From Sphingomonas sp. PR090111-T3T-6A (GTDB lineage: Bacteria; Pseudomonadota; Alphaproteobacteria; Sphingomonadales; Sphingomonadaceae): a stretch of DNA of 64,000 nt. The stretch is taken from NCBI RefSeq assembly GCF_000383095.1, contig NZ_AORL01000021.1:124001-188000 (forward strand), in the 5' to 3' direction. The position numbers and the translations under genes were made by a program. Every line of letters begins with the position of its first letter. Position 1 is the first letter of the stretch. Below the pieces are notes generated by a model. It was given only the letters and a program-made list of their open reading frames with translations. It was not told the origin of the DNA and did no database searches. Of this stretch, positions 35,912 to 48,791 are shown piece after piece.

Positions 35912-36607
35912 GTGTCCCAGCCGCTCATGCCCCATGCGACCGCGTCCTGGCTGGTCGACAATACCGCGCTCAGCTTTCAGCAGATCGCCGAATTTTGCGG
36001 CCTCCACATCCTCGAAGTCCAGGCGATCGCGGACGACACCGCCGGCATCAAGCTGGCCGGCCGCGATCCCGTCCGTGCGCACGAACTGAGCATGGACGAG
36101 ATCGAGAAGGGCCAGGCCAACCCCAACTACAAGCTCCAGATGGCCAAGGGCCCGGAGCAGGCGCGCCGCACCAAGGGCCCGCGCTACACGCCGGTGTCCA
36201 AGCGTCAGGACAAGCCGGACGGCATCGCCTGGATCATCCGCAATCATCCGGAAGTGTCGGACGGCGCGATCGGCAAGCTGATCGGCACCACTCGCACCAC
36301 CATCGCGGCAATCCGCGACCGGACCCACTGGAACATCGCCAACATCACGCCGAAGGATCCGGTGACGCTGGGCCTCTGCTCGCAGCGCGAGCTGGACGCG
36401 GCGATCTCGAAGGCCGCCAAGGCCGCCGGTCTCGAGGCGCCGGTCGACGATCGCCTCTCGGGCGACCGTGCCGCGCTGATCGAGGAGTTGCGCGCCCAGC
36501 GTGACGCGGCCCACCGCGTGTCGGGCGAAGCCGAGGACGGCGAAGGCGCGCCCGCGCGGCCGACCTACAGCCTGCCGGAAGGCGTGGTCGATCCCTTCAA
36601 GCGCTGA
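35912..36607 (+). CDS. trcR: Cell-cycle transcriptional regulator TrcR (DUF1013)
   Basis: 231 residues from a GTG start at 35912, chosen because GGAGAG lies 5 bases upstream and because the N-terminus SQPLMPHATASWLVDNT is the conserved DUF1013 beginning. The protein holds two helix-turn-helix-like segments (ALSFQQIAEFCGLHILEVQ and a second near 115-135, VSDGAIGKLIGTTRTTIAAI) and ends in the typical PEGVVDPFKR. The family is nearly universal in alphaproteobacteria and named as a cell-cycle regulator. Monocistronic by context, with a terminator before and a hairpin after it. Confidence 0.88.
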   Translation: MSQPLMPHATASWLVDNTALSFQQIAEFCGLHILEVQAIADDTAGIKLAGRDPVRAHELSMDEIEKGQANPNYKLQMAKGPEQARRTKGPRYTPVSKRQDKPDGIAWIIRNHPEVSDGAIGKLIGTTRTTIAAIRDRTHWNIANITPKDPVTLGLCSQRELDAAISKAAKAAGLEAPVDDRLSGDRAALIEELRAQRDAAHRVSGEAEDGEGAPARPTYSLPEGVVDPFKR

Positions 36608-36615
36608 CGAAATCA

Positions 36616-36651
36616 GGAAGCGGGTGATATCGCGAGATGTCGCCCGCTTCC
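36616..36651 (+). terminator. Hairpin after trcR
   Basis: Nine-base perfect arms at 36616-36624 and 36643-36651 with a larger loop, 8 bases after the trcR stop. No T-run. A probable transcript end. Confidence 0.5.
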
Positions 36652-36777
36652 GTCCGGTAGCCAGCGGGTCGAGGCTGATTTAATATATTGATTTCCGAAT
36701 AGCTTTTCTTTTCGGGTCCGATACTTTTTTGCCCGGAATTGCTTCCGCCGTTTCGATCGCTCGGTTATGTTCACCGC

Positions 36778-38472
36778 ATGATGACTGCGGGGGATCGTCT
36801 GGGCGGTTCGGTCTGTCATTCGGCGGATGGGTTCGTTGACCTTCGCCCCCTCTCCTTGCCCGACATGCTGGAGCGGGCAACCGCCGCGGCACCCGACGCG
36901 CCGCTGATCGATTTCTTCGGGCGCGTCTTCACCTATCGCGAAATGGCGGCGCTCGCCGGCCGGGTGGCGACCGGGCTTGCCGAACTCGGCATCAGGCCGG
37001 GGGATCGTGTCGGCCTCTATCTTCCCAATGTGCCTTATTATGTGGCGGCCTATCATGGCGCGCTGAGGCTCGGCGCGGTGGTGGTGAATCTCTCGTCGGG
37101 AAGCTCCATGGAAGAGCTGCGCCGTCAGATCGGGGATTCCGGCGTGCGCGTCGTCTTCACGCTGGCGGCGACGGGCTTCCTGCCCAAGGCGATGGGCCTG
37201 CTGGCGGATAGCGCGCTGGAATGGCTGGTGGTGGGGTCGCTGTCCGGCTGCCTGACCAGCGGCAAAGCCTTTTTCCAGCGGTTTTTCGGCCGGGGGCTGC
37301 TGCCGATGCCGCCTTCGGACGGCCGCGTTTCCTCCTTCGACGAGCTGGTCGCCAATAGCGGTTCGGTGCCGAGGATCGGGGTCGATCCCATGCGCGACGT
37401 GGCGCTGATCCAATATTCGTCCGGGGAGGGCGCGGCGCGAGGGGCGGAGTTCACGCATCAGGCGCTATCGGCGAACGCGCGGCAGATGGGCCTTCTCTGC
37501 CCATGGCGCGGCACGCAGCGGCCGGAATCAGACGAGCGGATGATCTGCGCGCTGCCGTTGTCGACGATCTTCGGGCAAGGCTGCGTGCTCAATCGAATCG
37601 TCGTGAAGGGCGGCCAGATGGTGATGCTGTCCTTCTTTCGCCCGACCGAGACGATCGCCGCCATCCGGCGCACGCGGGCGAACTGCCTGCCTGCCACGCC
37701 GGCGATGCTGCGCGCGCTGCTTGGCCATCCGGGGCTGACCCGGATGGATCTGGCGTCGCTCGATCTCTGCATCGTGGTCGGCGCGCCATTGCCGCAGGCG
37801 CTGCGCGAGCGGTTCGAGCATTTCTCCGACGCGCAGGTGGTCGAGACATATGGGCTGACCGAGGCGGGGATCGTCAGCTGCAATCCGGTGGACGCGCGCG
37901 GCCGGCCCAGCCCGATCGACCGGGCGCTGCCGGCGACTCAGGTGGCGCTCGCCCATCGCGACGATCCGGAGCGGGCTCCGTCACCCGGCGAGCCCGGAGA
38001 GATCATCATTCGGGGGCCGCAGCTCATGCTGAGCTATCGGCGCGGCGGGACGCCGTTCGTCGAGCAGGAGGGGCGGCGCTGGCTGAGAACCGGTGATATC
38101 GGCTCGATCGATGCGGCGGGTCGCATCCATTTCGTCGATCATGTCGCGGATACGATCTCGGTGACCGGTTTCAGGGTCTATCCCAGCCAGATCGAGGCGA
38201 TCCTGTGCCGGCATCCGGCGGTGGAGCAGGCGCTCGTTGCGGGCATGCCCGATCATTATGCGGGCGAGCTGCCCAAGGCGTTCGTCACGCTGGCCGAAGG
38301 CGCGTCGGCGACGCCGGACGAACTCAGGGGCTGGCTCAACGCTCGCGTGGGCAAGCACGAGCAACTGATCGACGTCGAAATCCGCGACATATTGCCGCGC
38401 GATCGCCGGGGCAGGCTCGATCGGCGGGCGGTGATCCGGCGGGAGAATGCTTTGCCGACGGGATCGGCTTGA
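36778..38472 (+). CDS. Acyl-CoA synthetase-like (adenylate-forming) protein with degenerate active site
   Basis: 564 residues with the FadD-type ANL fold: YGLTEAG, RTGDIG and [20 protein letters not shown] are all recognisable. The phosphate-binding loop, normally like YTSGTTGxxKG, reads [15 protein letters not shown] at 213-227 and lacks the Thr-Thr-Gly and Lys. The C-terminal catalytic lysine (motif xGKxxR) is replaced by Arg546 in RRGRLDRR. Both changes hit residues used for adenylation, so activity may be altered or lost. The start at 36778 (MMTAG) lacks a strong ribosome-binding site. Followed 31 bases later by xseB. Confidence 0.75.
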   Translation: MMTAGDRLGGSVCHSADGFVDLRPLSLPDMLERATAAAPDAPLIDFFGRVFTYREMAALAGRVATGLAELGIRPGDRVGLYLPNVPYYVAAYHGALRLGAVVVNLSSGSSMEELRRQIGDSGVRVVFTLAATGFLPKAMGLLADSALEWLVVGSLSGCLTSGKAFFQRFFGRGLLPMPPSDGRVSSFDELVANSGSVPRIGVDPMRDVALIQYSSGEGAARGAEFTHQALSANARQMGLLCPWRGTQRPESDERMICALPLSTIFGQGCVLNRIVVKGGQMVMLSFFRPTETIAAIRRTRANCLPATPAMLRALLGHPGLTRMDLASLDLCIVVGAPLPQALRERFEHFSDAQVVETYGLTEAGIVSCNPVDARGRPSPIDRALPATQVALAHRDDPERAPSPGEPGEIIIRGPQLMLSYRRGGTPFVEQEGRRWLRTGDIGSIDAAGRIHFVDHVADTISVTGFRVYPSQIEAILCRHPAVEQALVAGMPDHYAGELPKAFVTLAEGASATPDELRGWLNARVGKHEQLIDVEIRDILPRDRRGRLDRRAVIRRENALPTGSA

Positions 38473-38503
38473 CCCGCCCGATACCCGTCGCCACAAGCGG
38501 CCC

Positions 38504-38752
38504 ATGGCAGAAGATGGCGACCGCATCGCGGAATTGAGCTTCGAGGACGCGCTCAAGCGACTGGAGACGATTGTTCAGCAGCTCGAAAGCGGCGACGTGC
38601 CGCTTGAGAAGTCGATCGAGCTTTATGGGGAAGGCGACAGGTTGCGTGCGCAATGCGAGGCGCGGCTGAAGGCCGCCCAGGCCCGTATCGAACAGATCCA
38701 GATCGGCGCCGATGGCACGCCGGCCGCTTCCCGTCCCTTCGATGCCGAGTGA
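38504..38752 (+). CDS. xseB: Exodeoxyribonuclease VII small subunit
   Basis: 82 residues, typical XseB size, with [20 protein letters not shown], the conserved N-terminal motif, and a helical body. It partners with XseA (not in window) in single-strand DNA degradation. It overlaps the start of ispA, a common arrangement in proteobacteria. Confidence 0.92.
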   Translation: MAEDGDRIAELSFEDALKRLETIVQQLESGDVPLEKSIELYGEGDRLRAQCEARLKAAQARIEQIQIGADGTPAASRPFDAE

Positions 38753-39659
38753 TCCCGTGACCAAGCTCGCCTCTCCCTCGCTTCCCGACACCATGCAGTC
38801 CGTCGCGGCGGACATCGATGCCCTGTTCGATCAGGTGCTCGCGCTGCCCGGCGATCCGCGCGACGTGCTCTATGAGGCGATGCGCCATGCCGCGATCGGC
38901 GGCGGCAAGCGGCTGCGTCCGCTGCTCGTCTATGCGGCATCCAACCTGTTCAACGTCTCTCGCGGGAGCGCGCTGCGCGCCGGCCTGGCGATCGAATGCA
39001 TCCACGTCTACAGCCTGATCCACGACGACATGCCGTGCATGGACGATGACGACATGCGCCGTGGCAAGCCGACGGTCCACAAGGCGTTCAGCGAGGCCGT
39101 GGCCGTGCTCGCGGGCGATGCGCTCCAGGCGTTGGCCTTCGAGGTGGTGGCCGATCCTGAGACGCATCCCGATCCCTTCATCCGCGCCGAGCTGGCGCTG
39201 GAGCTGGCGCGGGCGAGCGGCCCGTCGGGCATGGCCGGCGGCCAGATGATGGACCTCGAAGCGGAAGAAAACCGCTTCGACCTGCCGACCACTACGCGGC
39301 TTCAGCAGCTGAAGACCGGCGCGCTGATCGCCTTCTGCCTCGAAGCGGGCGCCATCCTCGGCCATGTGCCGCCGGAAGGGCGCCGGGGCCTGCGCGCCTA
39401 TGCCCGCGACATCGGCCTTGCCTTCCAGATCGCGGACGACCTGCTCGACGTTGAGGGCGATGCGGCCGTGGTCGGCAAGGCGACGGGCAAGGATGCGGAG
39501 GCCGGCAAGGCGACCTTCGTGTCGCTGCTCGGCGTGGAGCGCGCGCGGCAGCAGGCTTCGATGTTGGTCGATCAGGCGATCGCTCATCTCTCGGCCTTCG
39601 GTGCCGAGGCGGATCTGCTGCGCGCCATCGCGCGCTATGTCGTGGAGCGCGATCATTGA
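38742..39659 (+). CDS. ispA: Farnesyl/geranyl diphosphate synthase
   Basis: 305 residues. The first Asp-rich motif is [17 protein letters not shown] and the second is [13 protein letters not shown]. It condenses isopentenyl diphosphate with allylic diphosphates to farnesyl diphosphate for quinones, hopanoids and carotenoids. Start ATG 38742 overlaps xseB by 11 bases; GTG 38757 is an alternative. Downstream is coaD rather than the dxs gene that often follows. Confidence 0.93.
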   Translation: MPSDPVTKLASPSLPDTMQSVAADIDALFDQVLALPGDPRDVLYEAMRHAAIGGGKRLRPLLVYAASNLFNVSRGSALRAGLAIECIHVYSLIHDDMPCMDDDDMRRGKPTVHKAFSEAVAVLAGDALQALAFEVVADPETHPDPFIRAELALELARASGPSGMAGGQMMDLEAEENRFDLPTTTRLQQLKTGALIAFCLEAGAILGHVPPEGRRGLRAYARDIGLAFQIADDLLDVEGDAAVVGKATGKDAEAGKATFVSLLGVERARQQASMLVDQAIAHLSAFGAEADLLRAIARYVVERDH

Positions 39660-40180
39660 GCCAGCGGGTCGGCATCTATCCGGGCACGTTCGATCCGGTC
39701 ACTCTTGGCCATATGGATATCATCCGGCGCGCCACGACGCTGGTCGACCGGCTCGTGATCGGGGTGACGACCAACCCGTCCAAATCGCCGATGTTCTCGC
39801 TCGACGAGCGGCTGGAGATGGTCCGCCGGGAAACCGCCGGCCTCGGCCATGCCGCGATCGACGTGGTGGCGTTCGACAGCCTGCTCATCCACTTCGCGCG
39901 CCAGCAGGGCGCATCCGTGATCGTGCGCGGTCTGCGCGCCGTCGCGGACTTCGAATATGAGTATCAGATGGCCGGCATGAACCAGCAGCTCGATCGCGGG
40001 ATCGAGACGGTGTTCCTGATGGCCGACGTCGCGCTTCAGCCGATCGCCTCGCGGCTGGTGAAGGAAATCGCGCTCTATGGCGGCGATATCCGCGCGTTCG
40101 TGCCCGGCGCCGTCGCCGAACAGGTGATGGAGCGGGTGGCGCGGATTGGCGTCAAGGGGAGTGTTCCGCTCGCTTCCTGA
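39656..40180 (+). CDS. coaD: Phosphopantetheine adenylyltransferase
   Basis: 174 residues; catalyses the fourth step of coenzyme A synthesis. PGTFDPVTLGH contains the nucleotidyltransferase TxGH motif, with conserved RGLRAVADFEYE further on. It starts at TTG 39656 within a TTGA overlap with the ispA stop, so translation is probably coupled. Confidence 0.95.
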   Translation: MSQRVGIYPGTFDPVTLGHMDIIRRATTLVDRLVIGVTTNPSKSPMFSLDERLEMVRRETAGLGHAAIDVVAFDSLLIHFARQQGASVIVRGLRAVADFEYEYQMAGMNQQLDRGIETVFLMADVALQPIASRLVKEIALYGGDIRAFVPGAVAEQVMERVARIGVKGSVPLAS

Positions 40181-40268
40181 CGTTCAGCGATAGGAAAGCG
40201 CCGCCGCTTCAGCTAGTGCATCGAAGATCATGACCATTACCCGCCGCATTTCGGAGCCCGGCCAACCT

Positions 40269-40985
40269 ATGAGACTTGCGTTCGCCCTCGTCCTGACCGC
40301 CGCGCTCGCGCTCCACGCGCCTGTCGACGCGAAGAAGCCGAAGAAGCCGGTCATCAAGACGTCCGACATTCTGGCGGCCAACAATCTGAAGCCGTTCCTG
40401 CCGCCGGCACTGACGCCCGAGAACACCTGGGATCTCGATCTCTCGGATGGCGGCCGCGTGGTGATCCAGCTTCGCCCGGATCGCGCGCCCAAGATGGTGG
40501 AGCGGATCAAGACGCTGACCAAGCAGGGCTTCTACAACGGCCTGAACTTCCATCGCGTGATCGACGGATTCATGGCGCAGGGCGGCGATCCCAAGGGCAC
40601 GGGCGAAGGCGGCTCGACGATGCCGGACGTGCCGGCCGAGTTTAACGATCTGCCCCACGTCCGTGGCGCCGTTGCCGCCGCGCGCTCGTCCGACGAGAAC
40701 AGCGCGAACAGCCAGTTCTACATCATGTTCATGCCGAATCTGCGGCTCGACAAGCATTACACGGTGTTCGGCCGCGTGGTGGCGGGCATGCCCTATGTGG
40801 ACGCCATCCAGCGCGGCGAGCCGCCGGCGAACCCGACCAAGATCGTCCGCGCCGTGATGGGCGACGATCCGGCCGCCAGCATGCCGCCGCCGGCGCTCCC
40901 GGCCGCGCCTGCGGTGCAGGCGCCCGCGACGTTGCCGTCCGGCCCGATGACGCCGCCGCCGGCCGGCTCGACGCCGCAGGGCTGA
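40269..40985 (+). CDS. Periplasmic cyclophilin-type peptidyl-prolyl isomerase
   Basis: 238 residues from ATG 40269 ([21 protein letters not shown] is a signal peptide). The cyclophilin core shows [19 protein letters not shown] and NSQFYIMF; the tail after about 205 is Pro/Ala-rich. It speeds proline isomerisation of exported proteins. The longer frame from 40230 adds a polar N-terminus that would mask the signal peptide. Confidence 0.92.
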   Translation: MRLAFALVLTAALALHAPVDAKKPKKPVIKTSDILAANNLKPFLPPALTPENTWDLDLSDGGRVVIQLRPDRAPKMVERIKTLTKQGFYNGLNFHRVIDGFMAQGGDPKGTGEGGSTMPDVPAEFNDLPHVRGAVAAARSSDENSANSQFYIMFMPNLRLDKHYTVFGRVVAGMPYVDAIQRGEPPANPTKIVRAVMGDDPAASMPPPALPAAPAVQAPATLPSGPMTPPPAGSTPQG

Positions 40986-41007
40986 GGGTCCGCATCGGCG
41001 GAAGATC

Positions 41008-42039
41008 ATGCGCGTAGAGCTGTTCGATTTCGATCTGCCGCCGGAGTCCATCGCGCTCCGGCCGGCATCTCCCCGTGACTCCGCGCGGATGCTGGTCGTG
41101 CGCGGAAGCGAGATGGCCGACCGCGTCATGGCGGACCTCGCCGACGAACTGCGGCCCGGCGATTGCCTCGTCTTCAACGACACGCGGGTGATCCCGGCGC
41201 AGCTCGAAGGTCTGCGCGGCGAGGCGCGGATCGGTGCGACCCTCCACAAGCGCGAGGGCGTGCGGACGTGGCGGGCCTTCGTTCGCAATGCCAAGCGGCT
41301 GAAGGACGGCGACCGGATCGCCTTCGGGGCGGACGTGTTCGCAACGGCGAGCGATCGCGGTGAGGACGGTAGCTGGCTCCTGAGCTTCGAGGGCGAGGAG
41401 CCGGTCGAGCTTCTGCTGGAACGGGCAGGGCGGATGCCGCTGCCGCCCTACATCGCCGCCAAACGCCCCACCGACGCGCGCGACGCGGACGATTACCAGA
41501 CCATGTTCGCCAGTGAGCCCGGCGCCGTCGCCGCGCCGACCGCCGCGCTGCACTTCACGCCCGAGCTGATCGCGCGGCTGGGCACGGCCGGCATCGCGCA
41601 CGAGACGCTGACGCTCCATGTCGGCGCGGGCACCTTCCTGCCGGTGAAGGCGGACGACACGGTCGACCACAAGATGCACGCCGAATGGGGGCGCATCGAC
41701 GCCGCCACGGCGGATCGCCTCAACGCGGTGCGCGCCGGAGGCGGCCGCCTGATCGCGGTCGGCACCACCAGTCTGCGCCTGCTCGAAAGCGCGGCGGGCG
41801 AGGATGGAATCATCCGCCCGTTCGAGGGCGATACCTCGATCTTCATCACGCCGGGCTATCGCTTCCGTGCGATCGATGGGCTGGTGACGAACTTCCATCT
41901 GCCCAAGTCGACGCTGTTCATGCTGGTCTCCGCGCTGATGGGGCTGGAGACGATGCAGGCGGCCTATGCCCATGCCATCGCGGCGGGATACCGCTTCTAC
42001 AGCTATGGCGATGGGAGCCTGCTGCTTCCGGGTGCTTGA
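41008..42039 (+). CDS. queA: tRNA epoxyqueuosine synthesis: S-adenosylmethionine:tRNA ribosyltransferase-isomerase
   Basis: 343 residues. Transfers the ribosyl group of AdoMet to preQ1 in tRNA. Typical QueA pieces are [18 protein letters not shown] at the N-terminus, [22 protein letters not shown] and the C-terminal [17 protein letters not shown]. No tgt gene follows in the window. Located between the cyclophilin gene and ligA, all on the plus strand. Confidence 0.95.
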   Translation: MRVELFDFDLPPESIALRPASPRDSARMLVVRGSEMADRVMADLADELRPGDCLVFNDTRVIPAQLEGLRGEARIGATLHKREGVRTWRAFVRNAKRLKDGDRIAFGADVFATASDRGEDGSWLLSFEGEEPVELLLERAGRMPLPPYIAAKRPTDARDADDYQTMFASEPGAVAAPTAALHFTPELIARLGTAGIAHETLTLHVGAGTFLPVKADDTVDHKMHAEWGRIDAATADRLNAVRAGGGRLIAVGTTSLRLLESAAGEDGIIRPFEGDTSIFITPGYRFRAIDGLVTNFHLPKSTLFMLVSALMGLETMQAAYAHAIAAGYRFYSYGDGSLLLPGA

Positions 42040-42056
42040 AGGCTGGGCGGCGCTGA

Positions 42057-44186
<2,130 letters not shown>

Positions 44187-44253
44187 GCATTCCGCTCGAC
44201 GGATATCCGATCAGAAGACTCGCAAAATCCGTATCCAATGTTACCTTCTGCAT

Positions 44254-45123
44254 ATGGCTGAGCATGTATTGGATTGCCCGCCCGAGGGCGCGGCGGCGGA
44301 CTGGACGATCCCGCAGGACTGGGCGGCCTACACCGCCGAGGACCATGAGACGTGGGATATCCTCTTCGCGCGCCAGTCGAAGCAGCTTCCCGGCCGCGCG
44401 GCGGATGCCTTCCTGCGCGGGCTGGACGTGCTCAAGCTCTCCAAGCCCGGTATCCCGGACTTCGAGGAACTGTCCGAGCGGCTGATGAAGGCGACCGGCT
44501 GGCAGGTCGTGGCGGTGCCGGGGTTGGTGCCGGACGACGTGTTCTTCGATCATCTCGCCAATCGCCGCTTCGTGGCGGGTAATTTCATCCGCCGCCGCGA
44601 TCAGCTCGACTATCTTCAGGAGCCGGACGTCTTCCATGACGTGTTCGGCCATGTGCCGATGCTCGCGGACCCGGTGTTCGCCGATTATATGCAGGCCTAT
44701 GGGCAGGGCGGGCTGCGCTCGCTCGGCTTCGGATCGCTGAACAAGCTGGCGCGGCTCTACTGGTACACGGTGGAGTTCGGGCTGGTGCGCGAGGGCGGCG
44801 ATCTCAAGCTGTTCGGCTCGGGCATCGTCTCCAGCCATGGCGAGAGCGAGTTTGCGCTCGACGACCCGAGCCCCAACCGCATCCGCTTCAATCTGGAGCG
44901 CGTGATGCGGACCAATTACCGCATCGACGATTATCAGCAGGTCTATTTCGTCATCGACAGCTTCCAGGATCTGCTGCGCCAGACGCTGGAGACGGATTTC
45001 GCGCCGCTCTATGCGCGGCTGGCGGACTTGCCCGATCTCGGCCCGGCCGATCTGCTGCCCGAGGACGAGATCATCACGCACGGCACACAGGCCTATGCGA
45101 TGGAGCGCGCCGGCGCGGCCTGA
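44254..45123 (+). CDS. phhA: Phenylalanine 4-monooxygenase
   Basis: 289 residues; converts phenylalanine to tyrosine with tetrahydropterin. The iron ligands His128 and His133 (VFHDVFGHVPML) and Glu174 (YTVEFGLV) are all present. Start ATG 44254 (MAEHVLDCPP); the frame upstream runs into the ligA coding region in another frame. No pterin-carbinolamine dehydratase gene is adjacent. Confidence 0.95.
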   Translation: MAEHVLDCPPEGAAADWTIPQDWAAYTAEDHETWDILFARQSKQLPGRAADAFLRGLDVLKLSKPGIPDFEELSERLMKATGWQVVAVPGLVPDDVFFDHLANRRFVAGNFIRRRDQLDYLQEPDVFHDVFGHVPMLADPVFADYMQAYGQGGLRSLGFGSLNKLARLYWYTVEFGLVREGGDLKLFGSGIVSSHGESEFALDDPSPNRIRFNLERVMRTNYRIDDYQQVYFVIDSFQDLLRQTLETDFAPLYARLADLPDLGPADLLPEDEIITHGTQAYAMERAGAA

Positions 45124-45176
45124 TCGAAGGCCTCGTTCCGCTTTCCAGAATCGCTTGGCGGACGCATAGTCGGGCG

Positions 45177-48100
45177 ATGTCTTCTACGCCGTTCGTACCT
45201 CTCCGCATTTTCACCGCCTTCACCATGCTCGAAGGCGCGATCGATCCCAAGGCGCTCGCCAAGCAGGCCCGCAAGCTGGGTTTCCCGGCCGCCGGCATCG
45301 CCGACCGCAACGGGCTCTATGCGGCAATGGCCTATTCGGTGGCGGCGAAGGGCGAGGGCGTGCAGCCGATCGTCGGCACGCTGCTCGCGGTGGCGCGGCC
45401 GGCGGATTGCGGCGGCGCGGAGCCCGGCAAGCCGCCGGTGATCGACTGGTTGCCGCTCTATGCGCAGGACGCGACGGGCTATGACAATCTCTGCGCGCTG
45501 GTGTCGGCGGCGCATCTCGGTCGCCCGGTGGAGGAGGATGCGCATGTGCCTTTCTTCGCGCTCGAAGGACGGACGGACGGGCTGATCGCGCTCACCGGTG
45601 CGGGCGAAGGCGCGCTGGCGCGGCTGCTGGCGGGCGGGCAGGCGAAGCACGCCGCGCTCTATGCCGACCGGCTTCAGGCGCTGTTCGGGGATCGCCTCTA
45701 TATCGAGCTGGCGCGGCGCGGAGACGCGACGGAGGAAGCCGCCGAGAACGCGCTGATCGACCTGGCTTATGCCCGCGATCTTCCGCTGGTGGCGACCAAC
45801 CCGGCCTGCTTCGCGGACGCCTCCTTCCATCAGGCGCACGACGCCATGCTCTGCATCGCGGACTCGGCCTATGTCGACAGCGAGGAGCGCCGCCGCTCCT
45901 CCCCCGACGCGTGGCTGAAGCCTGCCGACGAAATGGTGCGCCTGTTCGAGGATCTGCCCGAGGCCATTGCCAACACGCTGGTCGTCGCCCAGCGCACCGC
46001 CTTCGCCGCGCCGAAGCGCAAACCCATTCTGCCCAGCCTCGCCGGAGACCGCGAGGGCGAGGCGAAGATGCTCCGCGACGACAGCTACAAGGGCCTGCTC
46101 GCCCGGCTGCGCTTCGCCGACGAGAGCCTCGCCCATGCCTCCGACGAGGAGGTCGAGGCCAAATATCCCGAGTATTTCGAGCGGCTTGCCTTCGAAGTCG
46201 ACATCATCGTCGGGATGGGTTTCCCCGGCTACTTCCTGATCGTCGCCGATTTCATCAAGTGGGCGAAGGATCACGACATCCCGGTCGGGCCGGGCCGTGG
46301 CTCGGGCGCGGGCTCGGTGGTGGCGTGGGCGCTCACCATCACGGATCTCGATCCGCTGCGTCTGGGGTTGCTGTTCGAGCGCTTCCTGAACCCGGAACGC
46401 GTGTCGATGCCCGACTTCGACATCGACTTCTGCGAAACCCGGCGTGGCGAGGTGATCCGCTACGTCCAGCAGAAATATGGCCGCGATCAGGTCGCCCAGA
46501 TCATCACCTTCGGTAAGCTCAAGGCGCGCGCCGTGCTGAAGGACACCGGCCGCGTGCTCCAGATGAGCTACGGGCAGGTCGATCGGCTCGCCAAGCTGGT
46601 TCCTAACCATCCGACCGATCCCTGGACGCTCGATCGCGCTCTCAATGGCGTTTCCGAGCTGGTCGCCGAATATGATCGCGAGCCCGAGGTGAAGCGGCTG
46701 CTCGACCTCGCCCGCCAGCTCGAGGGCTTCCCGCGTCACTCCTCCACACACGCCGCCGGCGTGGTGATCGGCGACCGTCCGCTCGACCAGCTTGTGCCGC
46801 TCTATCGCGATCCGCGCTCGGACATGCCCGTCACTCAGTTCGACATGAAGCATGTCGAGGATGCGGGCCTCGTGAAGTTCGACTTCCTCGGCCTGAAGAC
46901 GCTGTCTGTGCTCCAGAAGGCCGTGCAGATGCTCGCCAAGCGCGGCATCGAGGTCGATCTCTCCAAGATCGCGTGGGACGACCCGGCGGTGTTCGAGCTG
47001 CTGATGTCCGGCAACACGGTGGGCGTGTTCCAGCTCGAATCCGAGGGCATGCGGCGCACGCTCTCGGCGGTGCGGCCGACGACGTTCGAGGACATCATCG
47101 CGCTCGTGTCGCTCTACCGGCCCGGCCCGATGGACAACATCCCGACCTTCGGCGCGCGCAAGAACGGGCGCGAGGAGGTGGAATATCCGCACGCCCTGCT
47201 CGAGCCCATCCTGAAGGAGACCTACGGGATCTTCGTCTATCAGGAGCAGGTGATGCAGGCCGCGCAGATCCTCGCGGGCTATTCGCTCGGCGGCGCCGAT
47301 CTTCTGCGTCGCGCGATGGGCAAGAAGATCAAGGCGGAGATGGACCAGCAGCGCGCGATCTTCGTGAAGGGCTGCGCCGAGCACAACCAGATCCCCGCCG
47401 ACAAGGCCAATGTATTGTTCGACTTGATCGACAAGTTCGCGGGCTATGGTTTCAACAAGAGCCACGCGGCGGCCTACGCGCTCGTCGCCTATCAGACGGC
47501 GTGGATGAAGGCGCATCACAAGCCGGAGTTCTTCGCCGCCTCGATGTGCTTCGACATGGCGCAGACCGACAAGCTCTCGATTTTCGTCGATGACATGCGG
47601 CGCATGGAGGTGCCCTGCCTGCCGCCTTCGATCAACCATTCGGAGGCCGAGTTCACCGTCGAGCAGGGCGAGGGCGGCACGCTCGCTGTCCGCTACGCGC
47701 TGGGCGCTTTGAAGGGTGTCGGCGAGCGGGCGATGGAGGAGCTGTGCGCCGAGCGCGTGCGCGGCGGCCCCTTCAGGACGCTGGAGGATTTCGCCGACCG
47801 TATCGACCCCAAGCTCCTCAACCGCCGGCAGATCGAGAGCCTGGCCGCCGGTGGGGCCTTCGAGCCGCTCGGCCATGAGCGCGCCACGTTGGTCGCGGCG
47901 GCGGAGACGATCCTTGCGCACGCCAATCTCGCCGCCGAGGCGCGCACCAGCGGACAGGGCGGCCTGTTCGGCGGCCCCGCCGACGTGCCCCCGATCCGCC
48001 TGCCCGAGGGCAAGGCCTGGTCGATGGCCGAGACGATGGCGGCCGAGAAGGATTGCTTCGGCTTCTATTTCTCGGCGCACCCGACCGATCGCTATCGCCA

Positions 48101-48725
48101 TCTCGCGCAGGCCCATGGCGCGCGGACCTTCGCCGAATGGTGCGAGCTGCCCGCCCCGGCGCAGCAGGCGCCCGACGATCGCGGCCGCCGCCCCGCGGCG
48201 CCGACCTATTCGATGGCGGCGCTGATCGAGGATGCCCGTTGGCGCACCTCCGCGCGGGGACGGCGCTACATGATGGCGACCTGCTCGGATTCGTCCGGCC
48301 AGTTCATCGCGAGCTGCTTCGACGACGATATCTCCGCCAAGATCGAGGAGATCGGCAAGGAGAATGGCTGCGGCCTGCTCTCGGTCGAGCTGGACCGCAA
48401 GCCGGGCGAGGAGACGCCACGCGTCACCATCCGTAACGTCCGCCCGTTCGAGGGCATGACGACGGCGGCGCGGCTGCGGCTGGACGTGACGCTGGCCGAT
48501 GCGAGCGGGCCGGCGGCGCTGGCGGCCTTGCTGGCGAACGCGCGCGGCGGGCGGGGCGAACTGCATATCTTCGCCGGCCTGCCGGGCGGCGGCCATGCCC
48601 ATCTCGTCGCTGGGCGGGACTTCATGTTCGACGCCGAGCTGGCCCAGCAGGTCGAGAAGCTGCCCGGCATCGCCGCGGTGCAGCTCGTGCCGATCGAGGC
48701 GCCGAAGCTCGCGCTGGCGGGCTGA
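45177..48725 (+). CDS. dnaE: DNA polymerase III alpha subunit
   Basis: 1182 residues; replicative polymerase of the DnaE type. Catalytic aspartates 413 and 415 in MPDFDIDFCETRR, a conserved palm and fingers (GPGRGSGAGSVVAW near 376), helix-hairpin-helix and OB-fold C-terminal regions. The N-terminal PHP domain has lost its metal ligands: PLRIFTAFT stands where an HxH motif is expected, and GIADRNGL replaces a His-containing loop. Proofreading should thus come from a separate epsilon subunit. Confidence 0.96.
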   Translation: MSSTPFVPLRIFTAFTMLEGAIDPKALAKQARKLGFPAAGIADRNGLYAAMAYSVAAKGEGVQPIVGTLLAVARPADCGGAEPGKPPVIDWLPLYAQDATGYDNLCALVSAAHLGRPVEEDAHVPFFALEGRTDGLIALTGAGEGALARLLAGGQAKHAALYADRLQALFGDRLYIELARRGDATEEAAENALIDLAYARDLPLVATNPACFADASFHQAHDAMLCIADSAYVDSEERRRSSPDAWLKPADEMVRLFEDLPEAIANTLVVAQRTAFAAPKRKPILPSLAGDREGEAKMLRDDSYKGLLARLRFADESLAHASDEEVEAKYPEYFERLAFEVDIIVGMGFPGYFLIVADFIKWAKDHDIPVGPGRGSGAGSVVAWALTITDLDPLRLGLLFERFLNPERVSMPDFDIDFCETRRGEVIRYVQQKYGRDQVAQIITFGKLKARAVLKDTGRVLQMSYGQVDRLAKLVPNHPTDPWTLDRALNGVSELVAEYDREPEVKRLLDLARQLEGFPRHSSTHAAGVVIGDRPLDQLVPLYRDPRSDMPVTQFDMKHVEDAGLVKFDFLGLKTLSVLQKAVQMLAKRGIEVDLSKIAWDDPAVFELLMSGNTVGVFQLESEGMRRTLSAVRPTTFEDIIALVSLYRPGPMDNIPTFGARKNGREEVEYPHALLEPILKETYGIFVYQEQVMQAAQILAGYSLGGADLLRRAMGKKIKAEMDQQRAIFVKGCAEHNQIPADKANVLFDLIDKFAGYGFNKSHAAAYALVAYQTAWMKAHHKPEFFAASMCFDMAQTDKLSIFVDDMRRMEVPCLPPSINHSEAEFTVEQGEGGTLAVRYALGALKGVGERAMEELCAERVRGGPFRTLEDFADRIDPKLLNRRQIESLAAGGAFEPLGHERATLVAAAETILAHANLAAEARTSGQGGLFGGPADVPPIRLPEGKAWSMAETMAAEKDCFGFYFSAHPTDRYRHLAQAHGARTFAEWCELPAPAQQAPDDRGRRPAAPTYSMAALIEDARWRTSARGRRYMMATCSDSSGQFIASCFDDDISAKIEEIGKENGCGLLSVELDRKPGEETPRVTIRNVRPFEGMTTAARLRLDVTLADASGPAALAALLANARGGRGELHIFAGLPGGGHAHLVAGRDFMFDAELAQQVEKLPGIAAVQLVPIEAPKLALAG

Positions 48726-48791
48726 GCGGTTAGGCTAAAGGCGGGGGCGAAGGGGCTCGCCTGACGGCTTCGGCGGGTATAGTCTGCCGCC

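Noticed and set aside
45093-48602. 1169-codon minus-strand frame opposite dnaE
   Set aside because: Antisense shadow of a universally conserved gene.
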